In this document: positions 12,773 to 27,500 of the stretch, piece by piece
How positions within the stretch are numbered: position 1 is the stretch's first letter
Layout of the letters: each line of letters opens with the position of its first letter
NCBI RefSeq assembly: GCF_949628215.1
Contig: NC_134279.1
Span: forward strand, 12,320,041 to 12,384,040
Source: Phalacrocorax aristotelis
Lineage: Eukaryota > Chordata > Aves > Suliformes > Phalacrocoracidae
Reading direction: 5' to 3'
Length of the DNA stretch: 64,000 bases
The notes under the pieces: generated by a model
Told to the model about the DNA's origin: nothing
The model's database searches: none
Seen by the model: the letters and a program-made list of their open reading frames with translations, nothing else
Position numbers and translations under genes: made by a program

Positions 12773-15700
12773 TTCTCATGAGCTCAGGTGATCGTGAGAG
12801 AAGGTGCTGTAAAAGCAACAGAAATACTGTAACTGCTGATATGATAGGACTAGATATAGCTACATATTTCACTCTCCCACTGCTGAACAGCTTGTGTAGA
12901 TGTCAGATACAAAGGTTCAGTGTTTCTGGGTTTTCTGCTACAGCTAACACTAGAAAATGCAGTTAAATGGGAAAGTTAGAAACATGCTGCTGCTGGTTTC
13001 AGGATAAATATTTTACTCAAAGTGTATCATAAACATAAAAATCCCTCAACATCAAGTTCCTGAAAAATAATAGCATTTCTTTCTCAAAATGTTGTAAAAC
13101 AAATCACAAATGTTAAAACATACTACACTGAATAGAAACAGGTCAACTGCAACAGTATTGCGATATGTAAGAAATTCAGTGAGGTATCTTGATCGCTTTT
13201 TTCATAGTCAGTACTGTCCTAATCCAAAAGAAATGTCTTGAATGTTCGTCATTGCCTCCCAAACCCCACTGGGCACTTGATTTGCAGTTCATAATTTTCT
13301 AGAGCAGAAGGGATAAAATCAAAACTGAAGTGAGTCACAAATCTTAATTGAATTTTTTAATAGCATAATTTTCAGCAGCGATTATTTCATGCTTTCAAAT
13401 TAATTTGAATGTAGCTGAGTTTATGTTTCTACTTTAACCCTCTTTACATTCATTTTTTGAGCACATTTGTGATGTTGGTACAAGTATACTAAAGAGATGT
13501 GAGCATGGGTTTGGTTTTTTTTTTCCTTATTAGCTGTTGAATTGTTTGATTTCTGCATCTATCAACAAATGTGCCAAAGCTGCTATTATGCTAATTCAGA
13601 ACACTGTTTTTTCCTCTGGGTTATTTTGATAAGGAGGAAAATGTTAACCAACTGCTGTTGTAGAAGGAGGGAAACAAAACAAAAACAAAAAGCCTCATAT
13701 GAATATGAAATAATTTTTCTACTGACTGAATTCTGAGTGTTGTTTAACTGAGTCATAAATGTTTAGATCTACTTTCAGATGTGAGCATGATGCAGAGTAT
13801 TGCTGAGAGAATGAACGCCTAGTACAAGTGCCTTGGGTCCATAGGTAGTTGACAACACTCTTCCAATATTTATGACATCATCTTTAGTAGTAGTAGTTTT
13901 ATATACCACCAAAAATATTTCTGAAGAAAATTGAGTTTTATTTCCTTTAAAAATTTTCATATCAGCGCATAATGGAGGCACAGAAAGCAATATTCACTTG
14001 ACCAGAGAGAATTGCCACATGTGTTACTGCGTTTCAGCTAGTCTGTTAAATTTCCCATATGGGCACATAAAACGAAATAAAGACTGTATTTAACGTAAGA
14101 TTCAGCACATCTGCAACCTAAAAAAGTCTTCATTGCCTACAAATTAATTTGAGGATGACAAGCTCAGCTGTAATGGCTGCAGTACAAGCAGCTATGCTTA
14201 GGTGAGATTAATTCACCCTCACAACACAAATTTTGCCCATGTCTTTGGACTGCTTTGATTTGGATGTTCACTTTTACTGAATGTGGAGACTCGAAAGCAT
14301 GATTACCCTTAAAATGGGTACGTACGCAATTACGTATTGCTAAAACACACTGCAATGGCTTGGGGCAATCATAATACCAGGGTAATTTAATACACTCCCC
14401 CAAGGCCGGCAGCCACCTTCTCAGGGACACACCAACCCTCAGCCTTGGCGAGCCGCCGCCTCCCTCCCCTCCACTTCTTTCCTTAGCTTTAATGTTTCTC
14501 ATCGTGCCTGTGCCTTTTTTCTCCCAATCTTTAATGATTTCATGTCTTTGTTTTAAACGGTGACTAACTAAATTCAAATCAGAAACTTGTGTCCGTGTTC
14601 CGTCTCTCCAATGTACTTTCATCGACACTACAGCACGTGGAACTTACCTTGGGACAGGAAAAGGAAGAATCTGTAAAGGGTCCTTATTTCAGCATTTGTT
14701 TTACCTTGCGAAATGCATTTTGTCTAATCAATTGTTCTACAGACACCTCAGGACTCAGAGTTTTCCTCTTTCTCTTCTGACTTCTCCAAACATTGCTGCT
14801 GTCTCAGTCTTAGTAGATGTGCGTAGGAATGAAATAGTGACTGTTATTTCCCATAGAAGATTAATTTGGATATTCTAAACCTTGGCCTATTGTAATATAT
14901 CTGAGCTCTTTGACCTAGTTTCCTGTTATTGCAGCTTAATTATTACACTGCTCACTAACCAGACAGTTAACACAGTTTCAATTCATTTTTCAGATCTTCA
15001 GATTGCTTGAACATATTTGAGCTAAAATTAAATTGTAGTTACTCAATTTTTGCTCCTAGTCATTTGGGAGGGTTTTTTTGATAATTCATTAAGAATTAAA
15101 TGATGTTTATTTGTTCAAAACATCCCACTGGCCTTTAATATTTTGAAAGATATTAATAATTTAACATCTTACCCTCACCTCCAGAGAATGAGCCCTTATT
15201 TTATGTGAATTTCTCCTACTATTCTCTAAACCCTGGAAGATAGGATCACTTTCTTCTGCCCATTTTTCCAATTCCAGTCAAGGAAGCTGAATTTTGCTTT
15301 TGGAGAAGGGTCTTGCACTCAGTTACTATCACAGAAACACAATGTGCACAGTAGTAACTGACAAATATTGGAAGAATTTAGATAAATCAGCTATTCAAGC
15401 TTTGCCTCGGTGGTTTTTCTTTTAATGAACCCAGTTCACAGGTATTTTAAACCTCCATGTCAAAGGCTTTTAGCCTCTGCTTCAGTGTATTAGTTATTTA
15501 TGAAATTTGGATAAATATACATGTTCAGACTTTAAAATAGGCAGAGGTTAAGACTGATACAGTCCTTGTCATTCAGTTGTTGTTTGGTTTTGTGGTTTGG
15601 TTTGTTTGGTTTGTTTTTTTTTTTCAAAAGGCACAATTTGTCAGATACTACTCAGAGGCTGAGAAAGAATGATGTTCAGGAACATGAAATGTGTGTATCC

Positions 15701-16977
15701 AGTCCGTTCTATTTTTGTAGCATTATTTTACTTCAGACTTACCTTGTTGTAGTCAGAGCCATGAAAACATTTTTATTTCCTCCCAATAGTTCTCTATTTT
15801 CCTTTCTTTTGTTCCATTGTCATTCCCTTTGTGTCCTCAGTGCCTTGGCTTGCCTTCCCCTCCATCTCCTTGTTTGCTTTCTCTTTCAATCAGCTACATT
15901 TCTCCTATGGCCTTGTGGAAAGCACTCTGCATCCTACACTAAGATTTGCTTTTTAGCCTGTCACCACAAACATTCGCTTTAACCTGCACATAGGCGCTGT
16001 CGCTTACTCGTCTTTTTTCGTACTAACAAATATTTAAATGGTCATCATTATGTATGCAGAGACTCAGGCACTTGCCACCATCCTCACATATTCACTGGGA
16101 GAGCAAAATGTTTCCTTATTTTCCTACTCAAGGACAGAAAAGGGTTGCTAAGACAGTCCTTATCTTGGGACAAAGGTACGGAATAGGGCTCCCTGTGCCC
16201 GAGTTGCTGTCAGATGCTCAGGGCAGAAATGCCAGTTTAGGATCAGTCTGACTTCTTGCTTCTCCCGGAGCTCCCCACAAAGCCCACCTATCTGCCCAAG
16301 TCAGCCAGGCCAGTTTAGCATGCCACATGCTGTTACTGCCAGGTTTTCTCTTAAGAAACTGGCGGCATATGAGTCATGGATTTGTTTCTGCAGTTGTGTT
16401 GGAATGGAAGATCAATAAATTACAGTAGAGGTACTGGCAGCCTGGAGTCGGTAACATCTTAAATTGGCATAGCTGTTTCTTCTATAGTGTAATAAAACTT
16501 TGATGAGAAAGAACTCCAGATTTAAAATTACCCTGGCCTATTCAAAATAAAGGAGAAAACCAGAAAAACATAATTTTATTTTGGTAAGAACTGAAAAAAA
16601 GCTGGCACCTTCCTCTTCTCTTTCTGCATTATTATGCTTATACTTTAAATAATAGTTCAACTGATTGTTTACCTATTATTCCAGACCTCCAAGGCAACTA
16701 CAAAAAGGCCCTTCAAAATTTCTACTACGTCAGACACATTTAAAACACAAGAAAATACATAGATACACCCACTTTCCAGTGCAGCTTTTCGGACCCAAAA
16801 CAATTATTCACTAAAGGAGAAGTATTTACATGTACTACAAAGAAAAATTTTATAAACAGTTTGATTTAGCAAAGCTGAAATAATGTATGGTATGACACAT
16901 ACGTCATCAAAATTTGTTGTACAAGGCATAATGTAGCAGCAAAAGTAGAAACTCAGTAAAAACATCAGGCTATATGC
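12773..16977. other. AT-rich noncoding stretch with one GC-rich patch
   Basis: No gene is recognised. A GC-rich patch at about 14390-14475 contains several CpGs and lies inside a 152-codon minus-strand open frame with an ATG (about 14164-14622). That frame shows a Gly-rich low-complexity run and no known domain. A second open frame near 15566-15982 starts at TTG and is T-rich. Neither has splice, promoter or homology support. Confidence 0.5.
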
Positions 16978-17130
16978 AACTGTTCCTTTTCCTGTATGTT
17001 GTCCCATATTTTTTCCAGGACCAACCAGCACGCTCCCACCACTGTCCCCTGCATCTTCTTTCTTTTCCCTACTGCCCTCCATCCCTCCCCTGCCTCCGTC
17101 CACCTACCCCCATATCTCACTTTTCTCCTG
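16978..17130. repeat. Pyrimidine-rich (C/T) low-complexity tract
   Basis: The plus strand is strongly C/T-rich, with runs such as CTTCTTTCTTTTCCCTACTG and CCTCCATCCCTCCCCTGCC. On the minus strand this reads as a Gly/Arg-rich frame, which is a composition artefact. It may be an old decayed microsatellite. Confidence 0.6.
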
Positions 17131-20100
17131 ACATATGTATTATTGTATCATTAACACCCACAAGCAATTGTCACTTTGATTTGTTAACAGATTTGTTAAC
17201 CAGCACTTACCAGCTCACTCCGAGAAGGAGAAGTAGAGCCATCGTTCATTATATGGATAGGAGAACTGTGGGTAGTTTAAGAGAACAAATTTAAGATACC
17301 AAGTCACTGTTATCTGTTGTACTTAGAGGCAATACTGGCTAACTGTTATTTGGCTTGCTGGGCAGAAGGTAGGGGCCAGCTTGCTTGTTGCAGGTACACC
17401 GGGTTGCTGTACACCAGCTGGAAGAATTCCTAAGAAAGTAAATAATTGTGTCTGTAAGGTTATTTCAGAACTTTAAAAGCTAAGATTTAAAATCTCTCAT
17501 GTGAGCACAGATGGGAACAATGCTGTCACTGCAAAGGTTGCCATTAGAAACAGATTGAGCCCGATAAGCAGACTAGACTACTAATGGCTACAAGTACACT
17601 TTGCCTAACCAGTACTGGCAGGATGCTTTCCTTACAGTGATAAATGTACAAGCTGTGACTTGCATTTAATTTTCAACCTTGGCAGGCTAAAATAGTCTGT
17701 TAATGAATGAAGACATCTTTAAGCATGCGGTTGTATGCCAACAGCAGTTGGTAATCCTCCATATCCATCTTATTTCATTCCATTTACAATTCCACTTGTA
17801 ATCAAGCAACGAATGAACTACTGATGCTTGGCCAGCAATACCCACATGACCTTAGAAAGTGTTTGAAATCTGCAAAAAAGCAAAATATGCTTGTCACTAG
17901 TATTGCTTACATTTTCACTTCAGCATGGAGACAAGCAGTGCATTTGAAAGTCATTCTGAAAACAAACTGCAGCAAACTCAATCAAAACTTTTATTATTAA
18001 ACATGACATAGAGAAAAAGACTTTTGGAAATGGCTATTAAGAGTAACATTCAGCATGAGATGTTTCTGATTTGCATATAACAGACTAGATAAAAACCAAT
18101 AACATAATTTCAGTAAAAGCCAGAGATTTATTTTCTCATGATATTGCCACTAAAGAGGCTGAATTCTACAAAAAGCTGGAAACCTTTGGTTGTATAATGC
18201 TTGATATTAAAGATAAATTTGTTTTTCTTATTTGGTCTTAAGGAGAAAGCAAATCAGAGCAAATGAAGATATCCTAAATTTCAGTACTCAGTCACCCTCT
18301 GCATAATATACTTTCTCTTTTCCTTAGGCATGTATAATCACTATGGGCAAAAATAAAAGTACTTCCCCATTCCTGCTTTTGTCTTGAAGGAGCTGAGCTG
18401 CTGCCAGTCATTAAAAAGTCAGCTGTTTTCTGACTAGAGGAAATAATTTAGTAGTAATTACTGCTGCTTCTCATCTTACATCACAACTCGATTTCACTAC
18501 CTTTCTTATAATTTCTTTATTATTTCTCTCCCCTTTTAATAATTCAATCAACTGAATAATGAACAGTAAAGAATTATAGTTTTTCTAGCTCTCTGTGATC
18601 TCTTTTGAAACTTCTGCAACTCTGCTGTGACCAATGAACCCTCTTCAGTGATACTGCAAAGTTCTGCATTGCAGTACTTAGTTTACTTGAAATACTTTGA
18701 GTACCTAAAGCATTATGTTACAGAAGAGCTTAGAGCACACGAAGACATCTCTTTGAACACACATCTGATACCTAGCAATGAGAAAAGCTCCACATCTTCA
18801 ATGAAAGAGAAGACCTATGGCAAATCAACTCTTAGACCTTAAAAGTCAATACAGGAGGGAGCTGGTATACTTGCATTTCAAATTTGTTTTTGGAAGTAGA
18901 TTTTAATCTTCATTAATCTGGGCTAAGAATTTTTAAAACATCTTTACTGTAAAAGACCACTCAGAGGCCACATAAGTCATGTGCATTCTGCAAATTTGAA
19001 GTTTCATATAGAGTTTACCTGATGCTTATTGTGGTATAATGCTGTATTTATCACCTTCAAGAGGAGCAATGCGTAAGTGGGTATGATCAAGTTTTACATA
19101 AGCTGTCAGGTAAAATAATTAAGCCCACAGTGAAACAAAGAAGTCTACCAAACTGTTCACTAAATTACTTAATATATCTCTGACTAACTTTTATTTAACT
19201 TTAGGAAATGACATTATTTTAACTGTAATATCTTCTAAGTATTAGCAAGTAAATATTTACTCTGTAATACCTAGAGCCAAAGATAGTCTATATTCCAAAA
19301 AGTTTTTAGCATTCCTGGGCTAATCACAGAAAAAGATCTCATTATTCTCTATTTTCTAGGCTAAGAAAAGAAATTAATATAAATTAGTGTGTTGTCCATC
19401 TCTTATCAATACTTTGTTCAGATATCTTGGCAGGGGGGTGGTATTTGGATATGAAGTGTGGAGCAAGAGCAGCATCTGAGATTGCTCCCCTGTTTGGAGG
19501 TGGAGGTGTGCAGTGCAGATTAGTGCTGGCCGGAATGCTGGGCATGCACTGAGACCCACCAGGTCCCACTTGGACCTCTGCTGCTCAGCCCCTGGCTTCT
19601 AGGAGGAGCAGAGTGACAGTAATGCAGGCTCTAGTACTTCAGCATTTGGTAATTTCACTTTGCTGCTCCATTTCCCTCCTCCACCCACCTAGCTACTCTG
19701 CTCCCAGTCAGCTGCTGCAGCCATGAAAGGAACAAGACCTCTGCAGCATTATCCCCACAGTGCTTCCAGAGACCTCATCACTGTCACACTTTGATGCACC
19801 ATTTGAAGCATCTGGAGGTAGGGGAGAGGTGAAAAAGCCTCAGGCATAGACAGAACAGGTAGGAGGGTGATATATATCTTGAAGCTACTTGATGAGAATC
19901 AGCGAAGTGTGGGTAACTAAGCTAAAAATAAAAATTATGGATAAACCAGAACTATGATTTACGCAAACCCAAACCAAACTGTTTATAAAGGTTACAGTCA
20001 GTTCAAAAAAGAGCTGTCAGTCCCTTCATCTGTCCCTTCATGAGCTTCAGCAAATCTGAACAGATTTCTTACCTGCTAGATGTTTGTTTCTCCCCTCCGC

Positions 20101-21439
20101 AGTCTCACAGCAAGGATCAGGTTTTGTCCAACTTCTTTCTCTTCCTAATTGTCTTTCAGATAAAGAGACACAGAATCAGTAAAAAGACCACTAGGTTTAT
20201 TTCCCCCACTCTTTCACACTTGCCAGCAGAATTTGTAAATTTTTCCAAAAACATACTTCAATATTTTCTGTAGATGGATGGAGACTGTTAGGGATGAAGC
20301 TACCACATCATCCACCAGATTGCTAACAGAATTAGGAACTTTGCAACTTAAACTGGCCTTGGTAAGATTTCTGATCAGCCCTCATAATGGAAAATTTTGC
20401 CATAATTGGAAGTTCTGGCTTGAAGAAGCGGTGGCTTTTTATCCAGCTGAAGAGTAAGGTTCACTGCCAAAGCGAGGAGCTCTCATAGTGCTAACCCCAG
20501 CTATAGGCAATGCCATTAGCTGTTGATTTGTTCAGAATTGTTTATTGCAAAAACAAATGAGACAGAAAAGAAGGATGGGTTTTATTCTCATTATGTCCAG
20601 ATTCTTTCCTGTTCCTCTAAGCCAGTTGTGAGATTTAGTAAATCCATTGACTCATTATACTGCTGAGAAGGCACATTCTGCTGGATTCAACAGCCCTTAA
20701 AGTTTTGATCCAGATTCCTGACGATACTGAGGAGATATTGATGGAGGAGGGAAGGACAACTCACAAGGAGGTAAAAAAATAATTTATTTGCATCAATAGG
20801 AATAAAAATAACAATGACATTTTGGCAAATGTATCACTTTAAGTAGGGTTTGTTCTAAGGAAATGTATATACCACTATATTTTTTCATGCACAGCTGTGA
20901 CTGTGGCTATATAAAATACATTTCTATTCTATAAAAGAGAAAGTTTGGTATTTGTTACTATATAGCTTCTGCAGTGCACTGATAAAAAGCTGTCCATCAA
21001 AAGGGTTGGTGACGCAGACATATCATCTCACTGGTGAGCACAGCACAGATTGATTACACAAAGAGTGCAGAAAGATAGCTTATCTTCGTGCTGTAGAATT
21101 TTGTATGACTGAAAAAGTGAGGGGAGTTTGAAAAAGACTTTTGCCTTAACCTACCTTGAAACAAGCTTGAAATGTATCGCTCAATCCAGGTTTTTCTTAT
21201 GGGCTTGCAGCGTTGACCTCGGCTGTATCAGCTGATGTCTTCAAACCTTTCTTCCTCTAACAAAAGGAAAAGAATAATGAAATGTATTTAATACAAATTT
21301 TAAGGACTTATTTTAAGGTTTAAAATTTTGGAGGTATAAAACTGTTGTTACTAGCTACCTACACTGTGTTAGATATTAAGATAGACAAGTCTTTTCTACA
21401 GTTCAGATAGCTAAGGTCTGAGGTGAATTACTCAAGGAG
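17131..21439. other. Noncoding stretch, nothing recognised
   Basis: No gene or known repeat family is visible. A moderately GC-richer segment lies at about 19480-19860. Short overlapping open frames there lack any recognisable domain. Confidence 0.5.
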
Positions 21440-21590
21440 GCTTTGGAATTTCTATCAATTGTGAAGGGTTTTAAAGAACAGATTAGACAGACTTCTGCCC
21501 ACACAGGTATAGCTGATCCTACTTTTTGGCAGGAGAGTAGAGTAGATGACCTCCCAATCTCTATTCCTTTTTTTTTTTTTAATTCTAAAG
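21440..21590 (+). mobile_element. Ancient CR1-type LINE 3' end
   Basis: The segment reads GGGTTTTAAAGAACAGATTA, then ATAGCTGATCCTACT, then GGCAGGAGAGTAGAGTAGATGACCTCC, and ends in a T-run plus AATTCTA. This order matches the 3' region of old CR1 elements shared by birds and other reptiles, in which a 'gga cuagaugaccu' block precedes the terminal octamers. The octamers are decayed and a T-tract of about 12 bases interrupts the end. Its divergence suggests it is older than the copies at 5 and 35 kb. Confidence 0.6.
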
Positions 21591-24500
21591 TGGTGCTTTT
21601 GTGGCCTTTGTCCTAGGAGTGTAGCATCAATACATGGCGTCAGAGTTATCTGAACTTTTGGGTAGAAAGTGTAATTATCAAGTCAACATTCCTCAACAAA
21701 CACATTTTTCTCTTAAGACAAACTTTTTCCCATGATTCGTAACAGCATCTTCTATGTTGGTCTTATAATGTACAGTGAGCCGTGAAACCTCAACTAATCT
21801 ATCAGTTAAGAATGAGCTTTTCACATTGAATTATTGTCTTGATTTTCCTTTCTGAAAATGTGCTAGCACTTTTGATATATGCTGTACATGCACACTCCAA
21901 AATCAAATTTGGCAGGTTTTATCAAGTAAATGTACGAAGTGAAAGTGCCAAAGTGAAATCAACCTCAGCCCCTCCATTTTCCTTTCTCCCCTATGTATTT
22001 TCTACTATGTCTTTGTAGTTGAAACACAGTATAGATGCCCTTTAAAATGCAAATTACTTTAACAACACAAGCTTTGTATCATGGCTTAAGTTTATGTTGG
22101 AAAACAACAAAAACTGCAAATTGTACAGGGTATTCATAAGGAAAAACAGTTTCAGTGAGAATCAGGGAATTCTCAGTTATCATAAAGAAAGCACTCAGCA
22201 TCAATTTACAAAAATATTTCCTTATTTCCATCATTAACAACTGCCACAATTTGGAGCTGCTAGAATGTTTTCTCAGATAAATCTTCCATTTGGAGATCTC
22301 ATGGTAAACAGGATCCCAAAATGTATTTGCTGACTGAATGATAAAAGAATGTTTAGGAGGAACATAGTCACAGTGGGAGAATTAACCTCAAACTGACATA
22401 ATTTTCATTTATCAAAAAAAATTGCCATTATTTCCATTTTATCTTTCACTTGGTACATGAACATGGAAAGAGAAAACCTGCCGAGCATTCAATTATTTAA
22501 CAAAGTTGGAACACCCAAGCTATCTACCAAGGTCTGATGATTTCAGACGTAGAAGGTAAAATCTAAGTTATAAGAAAGTGGAAAGTTATTGAGAAACACT
22601 TTGAGATTTCTATTTTCCATGAATCTTGGATAGGTGAGCATTTCAGACATAGATCCTGTTTTTTTATTTACCTTTTTTCTAGCTTAGCTGCTAAACCATT
22701 TCAAATAAAAATACAGCTAATTCACACCAAAAAAAAAAAAAAAGGCAAAAAAAAAAAAGCAGCTAGTATTGAAGCTAAACTGGGTACCAAGTATAATCTT
22801 TGGGTTCTCACAGTGCTTATATCCAGTCAACCATACTTTTTTGAGAGAATTCACTCACACCCTTTTGACAATGTCTATCAGGATAGGATACTACTGAGAA
22901 AGCCAGGCAGCTAGGGTGCTCCCTTTGGTTTACCTGGGGGCCATGATATCTGTAGGTGTTTGCTCCAGTAATGGTTCACACATGCTTAGAACAACTGCTT
23001 TCTGGTGTGTAGCTACTTAGTCAAGTCTGCAGCCTTGCTTTGTCTTGGAGGTTTCTTACACTTTGTGGGAGAAGAATTAAATCTCTAGCAGTACGATTAC
23101 AGTAGGAGCCACAAAAATCCAGTGCACATGCTTAAGGAGACAATTAGAAATTGTGATCGTGGAAAACTGTGCCTCAAATATAGATCCCATCAGAGGCAGA
23201 CCCCTCTCCCTAGTTAGGATTCACAGGATGACTGCCTATTGCAGCAAAAGCAAGGTGACTTAACTTACCTGGACTATTTTTACTCACACACAGGCTGACC
23301 CATTTAGAACTAGACAGCTTTCTAGTTAATTTAATTCCAAGCCTATGCCCTGAGCCTGAGACCTGGGTTCACTCTATTCTCTGCTTGAGAAGATCTGAAT
23401 ACTTACCTTCCAGGAGACTATCCCATAAGATATTAATGAGACAGGAAAATATCTACCCTCTCCCATTTGAGCCTGAAAGCTGTTCCACTTTGCAATAACT
23501 AATTAAATATTCAGCACACCAAAGAAAGACTAAACTTGCTAGCAATTCCTTAGCCAAGGGCTATGGGTACCCTCTTAAGACGAAGAGTCATGAATCCAGT
23601 TCTTGCTCCACTGAAAACCTTGACACAGGAAACAAGAACTAAAATATTTGCTCTCAAGAGAGTGAACTACCCTACACAAAGTGATCAAAATGGGTCACAT
23701 CCGACTTCCCTAGCCAGTATAGTAGTTTTTGTAGAGATATGCATGAAATGTTTTGTTGAATCTCTTCACGCAAAACTAAGAATTGACAGTGGGACTCAGG
23801 CAAGTAGATGGGGTAACCACAGAGCAATGCTACTGCTGGCTTTTTATCAAAGCTAGTCTACGCAACATACTCTGAGGTTGAATAACATATTGAGACATAC
23901 AGGCAGGAAAAGTGATAGTCCTTACTGTGAAAACCAAGGCGCTTCTGCCTAAATGCAGCGTATTTACCCATTTACCTAGAAAAATGGGCTTGCACTGTAA
24001 AGATGGTTATATACTTTAGGAAATTAATTATTTTACTATTTAAATAAATTATTCAGGAGGTTGGAGGTTTCAAACCTTAAAATCTATTGTTTGCTTAGAG
24101 CAGAGTAACATAAAATGTTTAATTCTTTTATTCTATAGTATTAATAACTCAGTGATAATAATTAATGTAGAAATATGCCTATCCTTATAAGCCTGAAAGG
24201 ATAAAGTGATTTGTTAATTGGTTAACTATAGTAATGATTAATAATAAATAAAGGCAGTGATATTTCTTTCCAAGGGATATCAAATCTCTCCTTTCGGCAA
24301 TTTGTAATGGATCTCTGGGTTACATGTTCTAATTAATGGGTTGTTACATTCTTATTAAACATGTACTAAACAGTATTATAAGGTAGTGTATACTTTATAT
24401 GGCATGTACCCTGAGAAACCTTTCCAACAGCAGAATACAGAAAACAGACTATTCTCTCAGTGGTACTTCAAAATCTAATTGACTGGGAAAACCACAGAAT

Positions 24501-27500
24501 TTTATAGCATTGAAGCCATCTGTACCCAGAAGCTATTCTTCCTTGCTTCTGTGGTTACTATTATATTTTTGAACTGAAAGAGCTTAAAACATCATGGATG
24601 ACCAGGGAAGGTGTACAGCACTACATGTATAGTACAGAACTTTAATTGCTGTAAGTAAAAGTCTGAGTATAAATCTTAAAAGACAGGAATGGGTTCTTTT
24701 GACACCCAAAGGAAGTCATAAGAGCAACCCAGAGTTCCCTGGGAGTATAGGGTCTTTCTAAAGAAACACCTTTTTGCTGGTGTATTTTGGCACCAAGAAA
24801 CAGCCAGCATGGAACATGCCTAATCTGCTTGTGTATTACAGACCAGGTTTGTGGACGTATTTGCAATGTTAAGTTGTTACAGTCTGATATTAGGATGAAT
24901 GTGACACTACTCTTTATATTGGAATAGTTTAACATGGTGGCCAAATTGATTGACATGTGTGTCATCCTGACTGCAGCCCCCCACAGTGAAATGAAGTAGC
25001 CATAAAGAAGGAATAGGAGAGAGAAGAAAGGAAAGAAGAGCGGGGAAGAAAAAAGAACCCTTTACTTAGAGGTTAGTTTTTACCTAAAATGCTGAAAAAT
25101 GCAATAGAGCCTGTGGCAAGAGGAAATCACACATAACGTCAAGGATAAGACATTGGTCTTTCTAGTGGTTGGATTATTTTGAGCTCCCTTTAACTACTAC
25201 TCATTATTTGAGGGATTTATCTGTAGGATAGAAAATACATCATTTAGTGGTTATGTGGCTGTCGTTTAAGTGACTGGCAGCCTGACAACTGGATTTTCTG
25301 GGGGGCTTGGAGAAAAAACCTGTAAGAGCTTATCCAGGAGAAGAAGGGAATGACTACTTCATCAGCTACTCTACAATTGTAGCAGAAGAAGTGGTTTCAA
25401 AGTGTTCTCATTCTCAGCTTTGGTACATTATTCAGTTTTTCCAAGTGGTTTTGTAAGTGTGTTTTGCTTTTACCCCTGATTTTCTTCTTTAATAAAGGTC
25501 GCTTGTGAGTATTGACTTTTCTTGAGTGCTCCACTGGAATTAGTTTCCTAGATCTTGGGGAAAGAGGACAGTTTAAATTTTGTATTCTTCTCTACAGAGT
25601 TAAGGGAAAGCTGTCATAGAAGGGACCTTACAATTTAAACTTTTAGCGATTGTCATCTTCAATCTTAATTAGTTTCTATAAACAAGGGTATAGTAAATTC
25701 ATGCCCTTAGTTCTGTGTAAGTATGGTGCTGAATTGTAAGTTCTAAATCTTTTTGTTTCTAATAGAAATTAATTTTAGTTTTCAAGTGAAAATTAGTTTT
25801 GTCACACTTGTGTTTGATTAACTGGTTTATTGTTCACCATTAATGGTGTAATGTGACACATGACATCGTTTAATGTGGCTTGATCATTTAAGACTTCTTT
25901 GTGAAGGTGCTGAACATAATCCTAATTCAACAAAATATGTGACAATGAAAACAAAACCACTTTTAAATAAGGAAAAAAACTACTTATATACTTAAGCATT
26001 TTGAAGGCTACTTAAAACCAGAAAACATGGAAACACACCCCTCTCCCCAACAAACACCACTAATACCTGCTTGGTATAATAGAAACTTTACCTAAAAATG
26101 TATTTTAAACTGAAATGAATGCTCAGGAATTAAATTAGTTAAAACCTACTAATCTTTTTATAAACTTTTTTTCATATATTTTATTCTTTTTTTCTCCAGA
26201 AACTTGTTACCTGGAAGCAGCAATGTTGAAGACAACACTGGAGTGGACAAGATCAAAAAACAGATCTTGTGGAGATTTGAGGAGGACAGAGGGCATCTAT
26301 TTTATAAAACACATTTCTGACTTTTCTTTAGATGATATATATCAACTTCTTCAAATGAACAGGTTTTAAATATGAAAGTGTTGTTTTGCCCCCCTCACCT
26401 CCCATATTTCTCACAGGGTTGGTGGACTAAAGAGTTATGAGTGATTTAGTTTACCTGATAAAAAAATCAACCCTAAAAGAAAAAGAATAAGTTGTTCCTA
26501 AATAAGAACTGTAGCTAATTAAATATACATAATTTCATTCTTTCATTTTCTTTGGCAAAGCTTCGCAAGACTTAATATTACTTTAATCAGTATATTCAAA
26601 ATGAAGCAATAAAAATTGAAATTAGGTTTGAAAAATGGAAATTAAGCAAACACTTGCAAAGAATTCTGTTCTTTTGTCAGAATGCCAAAGCAGAATTATG
26701 AGTCAACTTTATGAAATTTATTAGAGAATTAGTGCAGTTACATGAAAGTGAAAATATGAAATTTTGCTGGTTTAATTATATGCCCAATTTGGTGCTATTA
26801 CAGTAGTTTTTCTTGATTAAAATGTTTAATGGGAACACTACATAGAAATATCTGGCATATTGACAGTTTGAAGAGTTGAATGAGCCAGCTATCGAGGCCA
26901 CTAAAGGGCACTCTCATCTTAATCCTGAACACTTTGTTCTTTCTAATGGAAATGCATGTGAAACAGCTGCCTGTAAAAAAATACCATTGAAGGTAATTTA
27001 ATCATTCACTGAATCACACAACAAACTCTTATATATGGCAAGGACTCATTTAAAATGTTTGTGCAACAATGCAAGGATCTGTGAGAACACCATTTAATTT
27101 TGCGAGGCTTTTTCTTCAACTTAGTCTTTAATCCACTGATAGCAATAGGGTTGGGTTTTTCCATTCATTTTAGGAATATTTGTCTCTGCTCTTAACAACC
27201 TAGATTTTCATAACTGAGGAAAATTAACAATATTACATGGCAAAATTGTAGTTCAAATGCACATAGATCACTTAATATTGTGAACATTTTTAAACATCTA
27301 CATCTTCTGAAAAATGAATGTCAAACCACCCGTTAGGCTTTTATGCAAGTAAAACTTTTCCTTAGCTTCTCAGAAAAAAATTATCTTTTCTCTAAATCTG
27401 TGATATTTTTAACTCTTAAGCAGAAGTCAGCATGCTGGTCAGCAATTGCCCTCCATAGCTTAAGTGCACCCAAGAAGCCTCTGGAGGCGTTCTCTTAGGG

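Noticed and set aside
15566..15982. 138-residue plus-strand open frame
   Set aside because: It begins at TTG, lies in a T-rich stretch and encodes low-complexity Phe/Leu-rich sequence with no recognisable domain.
16804..17103. 99-residue minus-strand frame with a Gly/Arg-rich start
   Set aside because: The composition comes from the pyrimidine tract at 16978-17130; there is no domain and no supporting signal.
26190..26300. TTTTTTCTCCAG followed by a short open stretch, resembling an exon start
   Set aside because: The open stretch is short, matches no protein I recognise, and has no clear downstream donor.
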